A stretch of DNA of 64,000 nt from an uncultured Pelagibacteraceae bacterium (GTDB lineage Bacteria > Pseudomonadota > Alphaproteobacteria > Pelagibacterales > Pelagibacteraceae). The translations under genes were made by a program, and so were the position numbers. Under the pieces are notes generated by a model. That model was not told the DNA's origin and made no database searches. It saw nothing but the letters and a program-made list of their open reading frames with translations. Where the stretch lies: positions 1 through 64,000 of the forward strand of contig CACGGJ010000003.1 in assembly GCA_902572515.1 (NCBI GenBank). The letters run 5' to 3'. Shown in pieces: positions 9,038 through 17,660 of this stretch (positions are counted from its first letter, which is position 1; every line of letters begins with the position of its first letter).

Positions 9038-9982
9038 TTAGCTGTACATACCTTCTTTCACTTTAATTATTTTGTACATCAAATCATTTAAAGGCGTTTT
9101 AATCCCATGTTTTTTTCCTATTTTTGAAACTGCACCACTAATAAAGTCTATTTCAGTCTTTCTCTTATATTGAACATCAAAAGCCATTGAAGATTTGTTG
9201 GTTTGCATAGAATCTACAATTTTATTGAACATAAATAAGCATTCATCTTCTGAAACATTAACTCCATCAGCAAGAGCCACTTCTCTAGTTTCTAAAATTA
9301 TTTCTTTGCCCAGCCCTCGAGATACCTCGTTTGCTTTATTGTTTATATATAAATCAGTATGATGAAGATCAAAAATTGCAGACAATGGTCCAATTGCTGT
9401 TAAAGCAAAAAGCTTCATCCACTTTCTTTTCTTTACATCTTCTGCAGCAATCATTTCAAGATTATGTGCTGTAAAAGTATCTGCTATTTCTTTAATTCGA
9501 TCAGTAATTCCTCCTTCGTACTCACCGATCCAAGATGGTAGCGAACCATGATTCATTATATGACCTGGTCCTAAAATATTTGAAGCTTGAGTAGTTGTCC
9601 CACCAATTACTTTTTCATTACCCACAATGCTTTGAATAATTGCTTCATGACCAATACCATTTTGAAAAGACATAAATACTGTTTTATCTCCTATGATATT
9701 TTTAATGCTATTTAATGCAGGCTCTAAAGCTGTAGCTTTACACATAACAATAACAGCATCAACTTTATCTAACGATGATGGATCTAAAGTGGCTTTAACT
9801 TTAATTACTCGATCACCACCATGTCCATCCATTTTTAAACCATCTTTATTAATTGCATCTACATGCTCTTTCCAAACATCAATTAAAATTACATTCAAAC
9901 CTTTTTCGGCAAGCAAACCACCAAACAAGCAACCCATTGCTCCTGCACCAAGAACAGCTACTTTCAAATTTTTATTAATCAT
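9038..9982 (-). CDS. ketopantoate reductase (PanE/ApbA) family protein
   Basis: A 314-residue 6-phosphogluconate-dehydrogenase-like reductase. The NADP-binding motif GAGAMGCLFGG is at about residues 12-22, with the family lysine/glutamate region KRKWMKLFALTAIGPLSA (Lys near 187) and a C-terminal helical domain with SSMAFDVQYKRKTEIDFI. It begins the minus-strand operon that includes the two oxygenases. It is divergent from the C11orf54-like gene across an 88-bp region with a palindrome. A PanB-like gene lies 1.5 kb away, but that protein lacks PanB catalytic residues. I therefore infer a 2-oxoacid/2-hydroxyacid interconversion other than pantothenate synthesis. Confidence 0.85.
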   Translation of the reverse strand: MINKNLKVAVLGAGAMGCLFGGLLAEKGLNVILIDVWKEHVDAINKDGLKMDGHGGDRVIKVKATLDPSSLDKVDAVIVMCKATALEPALNSIKNIIGDKTVFMSFQNGIGHEAIIQSIVGNEKVIGGTTTQASNILGPGHIMNHGSLPSWIGEYEGGITDRIKEIADTFTAHNLEMIAAEDVKKRKWMKLFALTAIGPLSAIFDLHHTDLYINNKANEVSRGLGKEIILETREVALADGVNVSEDECLFMFNKIVDSMQTNKSSMAFDVQYKRKTEIDFISGAVSKIGKKHGIKTPLNDLMYKIIKVKEGMYS

Positions 9983-10005
9983 CGTTACCTTATTTAAAAT
10001 TATTT

Positions 10006-10039
10006 ATGTATAGAAATTATATATATTATCTATAGACAT
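10006..10039. promoter_or_regulatory. candidate operator, imperfect palindrome
   Basis: ATGTATAG (10006-10013) is mirrored by CTATAGACAT (10030-10039), with one extra base and an AT-only spacer. It lies in the divergent promoter between the PanE-like and C11orf54-like genes. A related arrangement (AATAGAAT ... CTATACAT) occurs at 14583-14610 in front of the IolD-like gene. The winged-helix regulator encoded at 11077 is a possible ligand. This is inference. Confidence 0.35.
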
Positions 10040-10070
10040 TATGCAAAATAAATTATAGCTTATTAACATC

Positions 10071-11048
10071 ATGCAATTAAAAATAGAAAAAGGAACTTTT
10101 AAAGATTACTCATTAGAAGATATTTCAGATGCATTAAGAAAAGGATTATCTGAAAATTTCAAAGACGTTGAAATAGAAGTAGTAGAGTGCCCTAATCTTA
10201 GAAATTGGGATTGTCCATCAGAAGGAATAAGTGGAAATCAAAAAATAATAGACGTTGGGGGAGAGCCTTATATGCATGATCCAAAATTTATTGGTGCAGA
10301 GTTTGACTATCAAGAAATATCCAAAATGATCAACTCTGAAAAATCTTATGCTTTAGGTGCTGGGTCAGGTGCAATGTCATGTTTAGATGGTCACTGTGGA
10401 GAATTAGTTATAAATGAAAATTTAATTACTGATGAGTCTAAGTCAATAATAGCAAGAGTAAGCCCAGATAAAAATTGTATTGTTGAAAAGTATTCTGCAA
10501 AAAAACACGGTGGACTTGGAAACATTTATTACACAGATGGTAAAAAAGGAAAAGTTATTAAAATAAAAATCAAAGGTAGAAATGGAAAACAAGGTTCTTT
10601 GCCCCAAGCAATGAGGTCCTCTTTATCAAAAAATTTAAAAATAAAAGATAATGAACATTTGTCTCTTGCTGGCGTATTTAGAGTATTAAATGGAAAAATA
10701 AGGTCCCATGTGCAACCTGATTATAAAGATATTAAACACGAGTATTACGATCCTAAACAAATGAAGTGTGTAAAAGATTTTCTTCAATTTTATGAACCTG
10801 TTGGACCAAAATTACAATGTTATACTGTTCTTTGGACGGGTGATCCAACTGGAGGAGAATTAAATCTAAGAGAGTCTGGTGAACATACTCATTTTCATTC
10901 TTATGAACATCAAAGAGATGCGGGACATTATCATTTTGATGTTACACCTGAAGAAATAGAATATGAAGGTTATTTTAATACTGCTACAGAGGTACATAGA
11001 GTAAATAACATTTATAAAGAGCTACTAAGTAAAAATAGTATTGAATAG
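10071..11048 (+). CDS. C11orf54-like (DUF1907) zinc-binding protein, putative ester hydrolase
   Basis: A 325-residue protein that matches the DUF1907/C11orf54 family. It has the conserved AGSGAMSCLDGHCGEL segment near residues 96-112 and a dense histidine motif near 278-297 (HTHFHSYEHQ then GHYHFD) that in the family binds zinc. The animal homologue was described structurally as an ester hydrolase of unknown physiological substrate. The gene is first in a plus-strand group with a winged-helix regulator and a PanB-like protein. It is divergent from the PanE-like gene, so it likely acts in the same small pathway. Confidence 0.75.
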   Translation: MQLKIEKGTFKDYSLEDISDALRKGLSENFKDVEIEVVECPNLRNWDCPSEGISGNQKIIDVGGEPYMHDPKFIGAEFDYQEISKMINSEKSYALGAGSGAMSCLDGHCGELVINENLITDESKSIIARVSPDKNCIVEKYSAKKHGGLGNIYYTDGKKGKVIKIKIKGRNGKQGSLPQAMRSSLSKNLKIKDNEHLSLAGVFRVLNGKIRSHVQPDYKDIKHEYYDPKQMKCVKDFLQFYEPVGPKLQCYTVLWTGDPTGGELNLRESGEHTHFHSYEHQRDAGHYHFDVTPEEIEYEGYFNTATEVHRVNNIYKELLSKNSIE

Positions 11049-11076
11049 AAAACTCAATGAGTTTAAATTTATTTAA

Positions 11077-11493
11077 ATGAAAAGACAGTTCAAGTATCCT
11101 AAGCACTTTGAAGAACAAAAAAAAATACCAAAACTTACTCAAAAAAGAATTCAATTAGCAGAAATATCACTTGGTGATTTTGAAGGAAGATTAGCCAATG
11201 AATTATTGAATTGGTTTTCTTTAACTCCACAACATTGGATAATGTTGCATATGGTTATGCTCGCTTATTACAAAAATAAATCAATTACTAAAAATCAATT
11301 ACTTAAAGTGATCGAGAAATCATATTTAACTTCAAATGTTTATATCGATACTGCAATTAAAAAAGGTTATTTTAGAATTATAAGAAATGAGAGAGACAAA
11401 AGATCTATATTTATATTACCTTCAGTAATCACCATTAAAACCTTTGAGGAATTTATTGATAGGAGAGATATTCTTTATAAAGGTGTTAAATGA
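11077..11493 (+). CDS. MarR-like winged helix-turn-helix transcriptional regulator
   Basis: A 138-residue protein. Its central part (about residues 57-128) has the helix-helix-wing pattern of MarR regulators, including KSITKNQLLKVIEKS, SNVYIDTAIKKGYF and the wing RNERDKRSIFILPS. Its stop overlaps the ATG of the PanB-like gene (ATGA), giving translational coupling. It most likely controls the surrounding PanE/PanB-like, oxygenase and IolD/ALDH genes. The palindromes at 10006-10039 and 14583-14610 are candidate sites. The effector is unknown. Confidence 0.7.
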   Translation: MKRQFKYPKHFEEQKKIPKLTQKRIQLAEISLGDFEGRLANELLNWFSLTPQHWIMLHMVMLAYYKNKSITKNQLLKVIEKSYLTSNVYIDTAIKKGYFRIIRNERDKRSIFILPSVITIKTFEEFIDRRDILYKGVK

Positions 11494-12305
11494 AGAACAT
11501 CTATACATGGGCTGCTAAACCAGCAAAGCGAACTTTTACTGTAGCCGATCTAAAGGCAGCTAAAGGAAAAAGAAAATTTACACAAGTTACAGCGAATAGT
11601 ATTGAAGAAGCCGAGGCAGCTGAAAAGGCAGGGTTTGATATGATTATATCAAATGCAAAAAATGTAATTCCTGTAAGAGAAGGTTCAAAAAATTTATTTT
11701 TAACAGCTGCTTTAGTATTAAATGAGTTTGTAACTGCAGAGGATATTATGCGTGGAGCTTTTAAAGCATTAGAGAATGGTGCAGATGCAGTTATGACACC
11801 AAGAAGTATGGATATAGTTGAAATGCTGGCTAAGGAAGATGTTCCAGTGATGGGGCATTTAGGTTTAGTTCCAAGAAAATCTACTTGGATTGGTGGCTTA
11901 AGAGCAGTGGGCAAAACTGCTGATGAAGCATATGAACTATTTCAAAAGTTTAAAAGATTAGAAGATGCAGGTGCTTTTTCGGCTGAGTGTGAAGTCATAC
12001 CTGAGAATGTAATGGGTGAAATTTCAAAGCGTACAAATATCGTAACTGTTTCTTTGGGCTCAGGTAGAAATGCAGATGTAATGTATTTATTCATGGAAGA
12101 TATCTGTGGTGATACTGAAAATCCTCCAAGACACTCTAAAGCATATGGAAATTTATTAAAATTAAGAAATGACATAAAAATAGAAAGAATAAAAGCTCTT
12201 AAGGCTTTTAAAAAAGATTCAATGACTGGAAAATTTCCAGGAAAGAAACAATCTTCAAATTTAGAAAAAAAACAATTTGAGGAATTTATAAATCAACTTG
12301 ATTAA
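11490..12305 (+). CDS. PanB-fold protein (ketopantoate hydroxymethyltransferase homologue lacking metal ligands)
   Basis: A 271-residue TIM-barrel protein clearly related to PanB. MGHLGLVPR at about 121-129 followed by GG..AVGKT at 135-142, then the ECEVIPE strand at 166-172 and SLGSG near 188-192, all follow PanB order. However, the PanB metal-binding GDS motif is replaced by SNAKN near 54-58. The second aspartate region reads VLNEF, and the KxEGG motif reads MTPRS. It is therefore unlikely to catalyse the pantothenate reaction and may be a lyase of the wider PEP-mutase/isocitrate-lyase superfamily. It is coupled to the MarR-like gene and converges with the HpcH aldolase gene (4-bp overlap). 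Confidence 0.75.
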   Translation: MKNIYTWAAKPAKRTFTVADLKAAKGKRKFTQVTANSIEEAEAAEKAGFDMIISNAKNVIPVREGSKNLFLTAALVLNEFVTAEDIMRGAFKALENGADAVMTPRSMDIVEMLAKEDVPVMGHLGLVPRKSTWIGGLRAVGKTADEAYELFQKFKRLEDAGAFSAECEVIPENVMGEISKRTNIVTVSLGSGRNADVMYLFMEDICGDTENPPRHSKAYGNLLKLRNDIKIERIKALKAFKKDSMTGKFPGKKQSSNLEKKQFEEFINQLD

Positions 12306-13093
12306 TAAGCTTTAGACTCTTCTTTTTTTGAAGAACCTTTCATTTTCTCTACAACAGCTTTAGCACCAGCACTTAAAGCTCTCTGATCAGCTCCAATAGT
12401 TACAAAGTTAAAACCTTTAGCTATCATTTTTTGTGCATACTCAGGTGTACCATTATGAATACCAGCAAAGATATTGTTTTTCTTTGCATGCTCTAATATT
12501 CTTAGTATTTCCGAATAAGCTTTTGTGCTTTCTGCTCTATCAAAGCCAGGTTCTTCTCCTATTGCTAAACTTAAATCAGCTGGCCCAATATATATTCCAT
12601 CTACACCAGGAGTTGACATAATCTCATCTAATTTTTCTAAAGACTCTTTTGTTTCTATCATTGCTAATTTGAGCATTTCATCATTTGCATGTTTTGCATA
12701 ATCTGAACCTCCATAGATTAATCCTCTAACGGGACCAAAACTTCTATAACCATGAGGAGGGTACATGCAAGCTCGAACAAATCTTTCTGCTTCTTGTTTA
12801 TTACTTACCATTGGACATATAATACCATAACAACCTGCGTCTAGAATTTTCATTATTTGACCTGGTTCATTCCAGTTTACCCTAGCTAAGGGAGTTACAT
12901 CTGTTGTTGAAATTGTTTGAAGCATTGGAAGTGCATTAGTATAATCAACTAAACCATGCTGCATATCAATTGTCAGAGAATCCCATCCTTGGTGAGCCAT
13001 TACTTCTGCTGAAACAGTACTAGGTATTTGAAGCCAACCATTGATAACAGGTTTCCCTGCTTTCATCATTTCTTTAACTTTATTTTTTCTCAT
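12302..13093 (-). CDS. HpcH/HpaI family aldolase (2-keto-3-deoxy sugar acid aldolase type)
   Basis: A 263-residue class II aldolase of the HpcH/HpaI/citrate-lyase-beta family. It shows the substrate segment WDSLTIDMQHGLVDY near residues 36-50, LARVNW for the catalytic arginine, CYGIICPM, the metal glutamate in MIETKESLEKL near 145-156, and the metal aspartate in YIGPADLS near 168-175. Members split 2-keto-3-deoxy acids such as 2-keto-3-deoxy-L-rhamnonate or 4-hydroxy-2-oxoheptanedioate into pyruvate and an aldehyde. The aldehyde dehydrogenase gene lies 2 bp upstream in the same operon and fits oxidation of that aldehyde. Confidence 0.88.
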   Translation of the reverse strand: MRKNKVKEMMKAGKPVINGWLQIPSTVSAEVMAHQGWDSLTIDMQHGLVDYTNALPMLQTISTTDVTPLARVNWNEPGQIMKILDAGCYGIICPMVSNKQEAERFVRACMYPPHGYRSFGPVRGLIYGGSDYAKHANDEMLKLAMIETKESLEKLDEIMSTPGVDGIYIGPADLSLAIGEEPGFDRAESTKAYSEILRILEHAKKNNIFAGIHNGTPEYAQKMIAKGFNFVTIGADQRALSAGAKAVVEKMKGSSKKEESKAY

Positions 13094-13095
13094 TT

Positions 13096-14538
13096 TCAGA
13101 TTTTTAAGCCCATGTGAGTATATTTCACATTTAGATAATCTTTGATTGCACCTGACCCACCTTCACGACCATAACCAGTTTGTTTTATACCTCCAAATGG
13201 TGCTTCAGCAATTGCAACAACACCTGTATTGACTGCAACACATCCAGATTCTAATTTTTCAGATCCAATATGAGCTTTATCCATAGAATTTGTGTAAAGA
13301 TAACTACATAGACCTAAGTCGTTATCATTTGCTCTTTCAATTACTTCATCAAAGGTTTTAAAAGTTAATATTGGAACTAGTGGACCAAAAGGTTCTTCTT
13401 TCATTATTGTAAAATCATCTTTTACATCATCAAATACAGTTGGTTCATAATAATAACCTTTATTAAAACCTGAAGGTCTTTGTCCACCCATTAATACTTT
13501 AGCTCCTTCTTTTTTTGTTGTTTCAACTAACTTTTCAATTTCTTCTAATCTCTTAGCGGTAGTTAAAGGTCCAAGATCCACACCCTCATCCATACCGTTA
13601 CCAATTTTTAATTTTTTTGCTCTTTCCATAAAAGCATTAACGAATTCATCTTTTCTATTTTCTTGGATATAAAATCTATTCGGTGAAATACAGACTTGTC
13701 CATTATTTCTGAATTTACCTGTTATTGCTATATCAGCTACTTTGTTCATATCTACATCTTCACATACAATAAAAGGTGAGTGTCCACTAAGCTCCATTGT
13801 AACTCTTTGAACTTTGTCGGCTGCTTTTTTTAAAATAATTTTACCTACTCTAGTAGATCCAGTAACTGAGACTTTTTTAATTATATCAGACTCCATTAAT
13901 TCATTTGATATTTCGGCAGGATCACCCGACAAAAGACTAACCACTCCATCTGGTACTCCAGCTTCTTTACAAATGTTTACTAACTCCATTACAGCACCAG
14001 GAGTAATTACGTCTGGCTTACAAATTACTGAGCACCCCGCAGCTAAAGCGGTAGAAATTTTTCTAGATGCTAAAACTATTGGGAAATTCCAAGGAACCAA
14101 AGCTGCAACAACTCCAACTGGTTGATAATATACATGAACCCTTGTATCTGGAAATCTACTCTGTTGAGTTTGACCATAAATTCTTTTTGTTTCTTCAGCA
14201 TTCCACTCAAAAATATCAGCTCCACCACCAACTTCACCAACTGCTTCTGCAAGAGGTTTTCCAACTTCAAGAGTTAACCATTTTGCAATAACATCTTTTT
14301 TCTCTCTCATCATATCTGCAATTTTTCTAAGCACGTATGCTCTTTGCCATGGTGCAGTGTTTTTCCAAATCTCCAATCCTTTTTCTGCTGACTTTAATGC
14401 TTTTTGTACTTCAATAGATGAAGCTTTCGATGCTTTTCCAATTACTTCTTCAGTTGCAGGGTTAATTACATCATAAGTTTCTTTTTTTTCAGCTTGTTGC
14501 CATTTACCATCAATGAATTGTCCAAATTTTTCGTACAT
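13096..14538 (-). CDS. NAD(P)-dependent aldehyde dehydrogenase (succinate-semialdehyde/glycolaldehyde type)
   Basis: A 480-residue aldehyde dehydrogenase of full length. It has the PWNFP motif, a cofactor segment VTGSTRVG near residues 225-232, the general base in TMELSGHSPF (usual ELGG reads ELSG), the catalytic cysteine in GQVCISPNRF near 280 and the EEPFGPL motif near 385-391. It is transcribed with the HpcH-type aldolase and would oxidise the aldehyde released by it. It is divergent from the IolD-like gene across a 92-bp promoter region. GabD-like and AldA-like enzymes cannot be separated by eye. Confidence 0.9.
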   Translation of the reverse strand: MYEKFGQFIDGKWQQAEKKETYDVINPATEEVIGKASKASSIEVQKALKSAEKGLEIWKNTAPWQRAYVLRKIADMMREKKDVIAKWLTLEVGKPLAEAVGEVGGGADIFEWNAEETKRIYGQTQQSRFPDTRVHVYYQPVGVVAALVPWNFPIVLASRKISTALAAGCSVICKPDVITPGAVMELVNICKEAGVPDGVVSLLSGDPAEISNELMESDIIKKVSVTGSTRVGKIILKKAADKVQRVTMELSGHSPFIVCEDVDMNKVADIAITGKFRNNGQVCISPNRFYIQENRKDEFVNAFMERAKKLKIGNGMDEGVDLGPLTTAKRLEEIEKLVETTKKEGAKVLMGGQRPSGFNKGYYYEPTVFDDVKDDFTIMKEEPFGPLVPILTFKTFDEVIERANDNDLGLCSYLYTNSMDKAHIGSEKLESGCVAVNTGVVAIAEAPFGGIKQTGYGREGGSGAIKDYLNVKYTHMGLKI

Positions 14539-14582
14539 AGAATTTATTTTTAAGTTTACTTAATTAGGTTTTTTAATTTATA

Positions 14583-14610
14583 AATAGAATTATATATAAA
14601 CACTATACAT
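14583..14610. promoter_or_regulatory. candidate operator similar to the one at 10006
   Basis: AATAGAAT, an AT-only spacer and CTATACAT lie between the divergent aldehyde-dehydrogenase and IolD-like genes. Read on the minus strand it starts ATGTATAG and continues with an alternating TA spacer, as does the palindrome at 10006-10039. Two related sites in one catabolic cluster suggest a shared regulator. No experiment supports it. Confidence 0.3.
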
Positions 14611-14630
14611 ATTAAAAGATAAACATATTT

Positions 14631-16475
14631 ATGAAGAAAATTACCCTCACTTGTGCTCATGCAATTGTAAAATATTTAATTGCTCAAAAAATATTAATTA
14701 ATGGTAAAAAAGAACCATTATTTCCAGGTGTCTTTGGAATTTTTGGACATGGAAATGTAGCTTGTTTAGGTCAAGCTCTAGAAGAAAATCAAAAAGAGCT
14801 TCCAACTTACAGAGGGCATCATGAGCAAAATATGGCTCTTACTGGAATTGGTTATGCAAGAGCAAAAAGAAGACAACAAATATTTGTAGCAACATCTTCT
14901 GTTGGACCTGGTGCAACTAATATGGTTACAGCTGCTGCAGTTGCTATGAGTAACAGATTGCCAATTTTATTTTTACCTGGAGACACCTATGCGAATAGAA
15001 TGCCAGATCCAGTTTTACAACAAGTTGAGCATTTTAATAATCCAGGAATAACAGCCAATGATGCATTTAAGCCTGTAACAAGATATTTTGATCGAATAAC
15101 TAGACCAGAACAGATTATTCAATCATTTCCAGCAGCAGTTCAAACAATGTTAGATCCTGCAGATTGCGGTCCTGCATGTATCGCTTTAAGTCAAGATATA
15201 CAAGGTCAAACCTTTGATTACCCTGAAGAATTTTTTAAAGAAAGAGTACACGCGATTAGAAGACCAAGACCAGATGAATTTCAAATTAAAGAGGCAGCAG
15301 AAAAAATTAAGTCATCTAAAAATCCAATTTTAATTTCTGGTGGTGGAGTTTTTTACTCAGATGCAATGGATGAGTTAAGTCAATTTGCAATTAAACATAA
15401 CATACCAGTCACTCAAACTGTAATGGGATATTCTACAATGAAAAGAGACCATTCTCATTTTGCAGGCCAGATTGGCGGTTTAGGTGGAAAAAATACAAAT
15501 ACATTAGCAAAAGAAACAGATTTAGCAATTGCGGTTGGAACTAAACTTGCAGATTTTACAACTGGGTCATGGGCAAATTTTGAAAACGAAAATTTTAAAC
15601 TAGTTTCAATAAATGTATCAAGATTTGATGCTAACAAACATTTAGCGCAAGCTGTAATTGGAGATGCTAAAGTTTCATTAACTGAACTTTCGCAAGCACT
15701 AGGAAGTTGGAAAGCTGGAGATGAATGGAATAAAAAATCTCAAACTGAACTTAAATCATGGAATGAACATATAGATAAAGAGAGTGCGCCTACAAATCAA
15801 GAAGTCCCAAGTTATGTTCAAGTAATTGGTGCAATTTATAGAAACTCTGACCCAACAGATATTGCAGTTACTGCAGCAGGAGGTTTGGTTGGTGAAGTTG
15901 TTCAAGTTTGGAGACCCAGAGAACTAAATACTCATGAAACAGAGTGGGGTTTTAGTTGTATGAGTTATGAAATTTCTGGAGCGCTTGGAATAAAAATGGC
16001 AAATCCAGACAAAGAAGTAATTTCTTTTGTAGGAGATGGTTCTTATCTTTTAAATAACACAGATATATATTCTTCAGTTATTACAAAAAATAAATTAATA
16101 ATTATAGTTTGTGATAATGGTGGGTTTGCAGTTATCAATCGACTTCAATTATTTAAAGGCGGTAAAGAATATAATAACTTATTAAAGAGTTCTAATACCC
16201 CTGGATTAGTGGATGTTGATTTTGCAAAACATGCAGAAAGTATGGGAGCTAAATCTGAACACGTTAATTCAATTTCAGATCTTGAAGCTGCATTTAAGAG
16301 AGCAAAAGCTTCTGATGTAACTTATGTTATTTCAATAAAAACTCATGCTTATAAATGGGTTGAAGGATCAGCTTTTTGGGATAGCCCAACACTCGAAATT
16401 CCGACTACCAAAGAAAATGAAGCAGCTATAAAACTTTATAAAGAAGGTAAAGGCAAACAAAGACAAGGTGTATAA
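14631..16475 (+). CDS. ThDP-dependent enzyme, IolD-like (trihydroxycyclohexanedione hydrolase family)
   Basis: A 614-residue thiamine-diphosphate enzyme with the three-domain plan of acetolactate-synthase relatives. The catalytic glutamate lies in YRGHHEQNMAL near residues 59-69. The C-terminal ThDP/magnesium motif GDGSYLLNNTD ... DNGGFAVIN near 464-505 matches IolD rather than acetolactate synthase. IolD opens a cyclohexanedione ring in inositol breakdown. The gene is followed after 6 bp by a Gfo/Idh dehydrogenase of IolG type. A kinase of IolC type and IolB/IolJ are not seen, so myo-inositol use is only one possibility. Confidence 0.85.
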   Translation: MKKITLTCAHAIVKYLIAQKILINGKKEPLFPGVFGIFGHGNVACLGQALEENQKELPTYRGHHEQNMALTGIGYARAKRRQQIFVATSSVGPGATNMVTAAAVAMSNRLPILFLPGDTYANRMPDPVLQQVEHFNNPGITANDAFKPVTRYFDRITRPEQIIQSFPAAVQTMLDPADCGPACIALSQDIQGQTFDYPEEFFKERVHAIRRPRPDEFQIKEAAEKIKSSKNPILISGGGVFYSDAMDELSQFAIKHNIPVTQTVMGYSTMKRDHSHFAGQIGGLGGKNTNTLAKETDLAIAVGTKLADFTTGSWANFENENFKLVSINVSRFDANKHLAQAVIGDAKVSLTELSQALGSWKAGDEWNKKSQTELKSWNEHIDKESAPTNQEVPSYVQVIGAIYRNSDPTDIAVTAAGGLVGEVVQVWRPRELNTHETEWGFSCMSYEISGALGIKMANPDKEVISFVGDGSYLLNNTDIYSSVITKNKLIIIVCDNGGFAVINRLQLFKGGKEYNNLLKSSNTPGLVDVDFAKHAESMGAKSEHVNSISDLEAAFKRAKASDVTYVISIKTHAYKWVEGSAFWDSPTLEIPTTKENEAAIKLYKEGKGKQRQGV

Positions 16476-16481
16476 ACCTTT

Positions 16482-17641
16482 ATGAATAAAATTTTTAAAG
16501 TCGGACTTATTGGCTGTGGCCATATTTCAGAAACTTATTTTAGAGCTCAAGAGTATTTTAATAACATTAGAATAGTTAAGTGTGCAGATATAAATGTTGA
16601 TGCAGCAAAAAAGTGTGCAATTCACTATAACATTGAAGCTGTAACTGTAGAAGAACTTTTAAAAGACAAAGAAATTGAAATAATTTTAAATCTCACAATC
16701 CCTGGAGCACATTACGAAGTTTCTAAAATGGCTCTTGAAAATGGAAAACATTCTTATGCTGAAAAACCAATGGCAGTAAATTTTGAAGATGGAAAAAAAC
16801 TACTAGAGCTAGCAAATGAAAAAAATCTTTATATAGGAAATGCACCAGATACTTTTTTAGGTGGCGGTATTCAAAAAACTAAAGAGTTAATTGATAATGG
16901 TGTCATTGGAGATATTAAATTAGGTAATGCTATATTTGCTTTTCCAGGTGTACAATCTTACCATCCAAACCCAGAGAGTTGGTTTGCAGAAAATGAAGGT
17001 GGACCCGTTATTGATATGGGGCCATACTATTTGACAGCATTAGTAAATCTAATTGGTCCAGCAAAACAGGTTCAAGGAAGATGTACAAAAGTTTTTGAAG
17101 AAAGAGAAATTGGAATTGGTCCAAAAAAAGGTCAAAAATTTAAAGTTGAAACACCAACAACTTACTTAGCAACTATACAATTTGAAAATGATTGTATAAT
17201 TCAAATAACTTTATCTTTTGATGTTGTGGCTCATCAAAGAAATCATATTGAGCTTTATGGAAACAAAGGGTCAATAATTGTTCCAGATCCAAATATGTTT
17301 GGAGGATCAGCTTTTGTTTCGGTGACTGCTGGTGGTAATTGGGGGGGGAACATAAAACAGATATGATGCCTTTAGGAAAGATTAATATAAAGAGTCAAAG
17401 CTCTAGAGCAAATGAATCACCTACAAACGCAAACTATAGGGGAGCTGGTTTATCAGAAATGGCTTATGCAATTGAAAATAATTTAGAGCACAGGTGTAAC
17501 GGAGAACTATCTCTTCATGTGTTAGATATAATTGATTCTACTATGAGAGCTTCACAAACAGGCATCCCACAAGAAATAAAAACAACGTGTAAGAAACCAA
17601 AACCATTTACGTTAGAAGAAATTAAAAAAATTATGAATTAA
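16482..17641 (+). pseudogene. Gfo/Idh/MocA dehydrogenase, reading frame interrupted at a G8 tract
   Basis: The N-terminal frame (16482-17366) has the Rossmann motif GLIGCGHISETYF and AEKPMAVNF (EKP motif) of the family. It breaks off just after eight consecutive G at 17341-17348. The remaining C-terminal domain continues in the -1 frame to 17641 (MMPLGKINIKSQSS to the end). One more G, or a -1 ribosomal slip on the G tract, would give a complete protein of about 385 residues. Codon use and conservation look normal on both sides, so decay is recent or only apparent (phase variation, programmed slip or sequencing error). It lies between the IolD-like and 2-hydroxyacid dehydrogenase genes. Confidence 0.8.
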
Positions 17642-17660
17642 TAAGTTTGTTATATAATTA

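Noticed and set aside
9038-12305. PanE- and PanB-like genes taken as a pantothenate biosynthesis pair
   Set aside because: The PanB-like protein has lost the metal and substrate motifs, and the neighbours are catabolic.
14076-14291. Open frames on both strands within the aldehyde dehydrogenase gene
   Set aside because: They lie fully inside a well-supported gene, have low-complexity Leu/Gln-rich translations and no ribosome sites.
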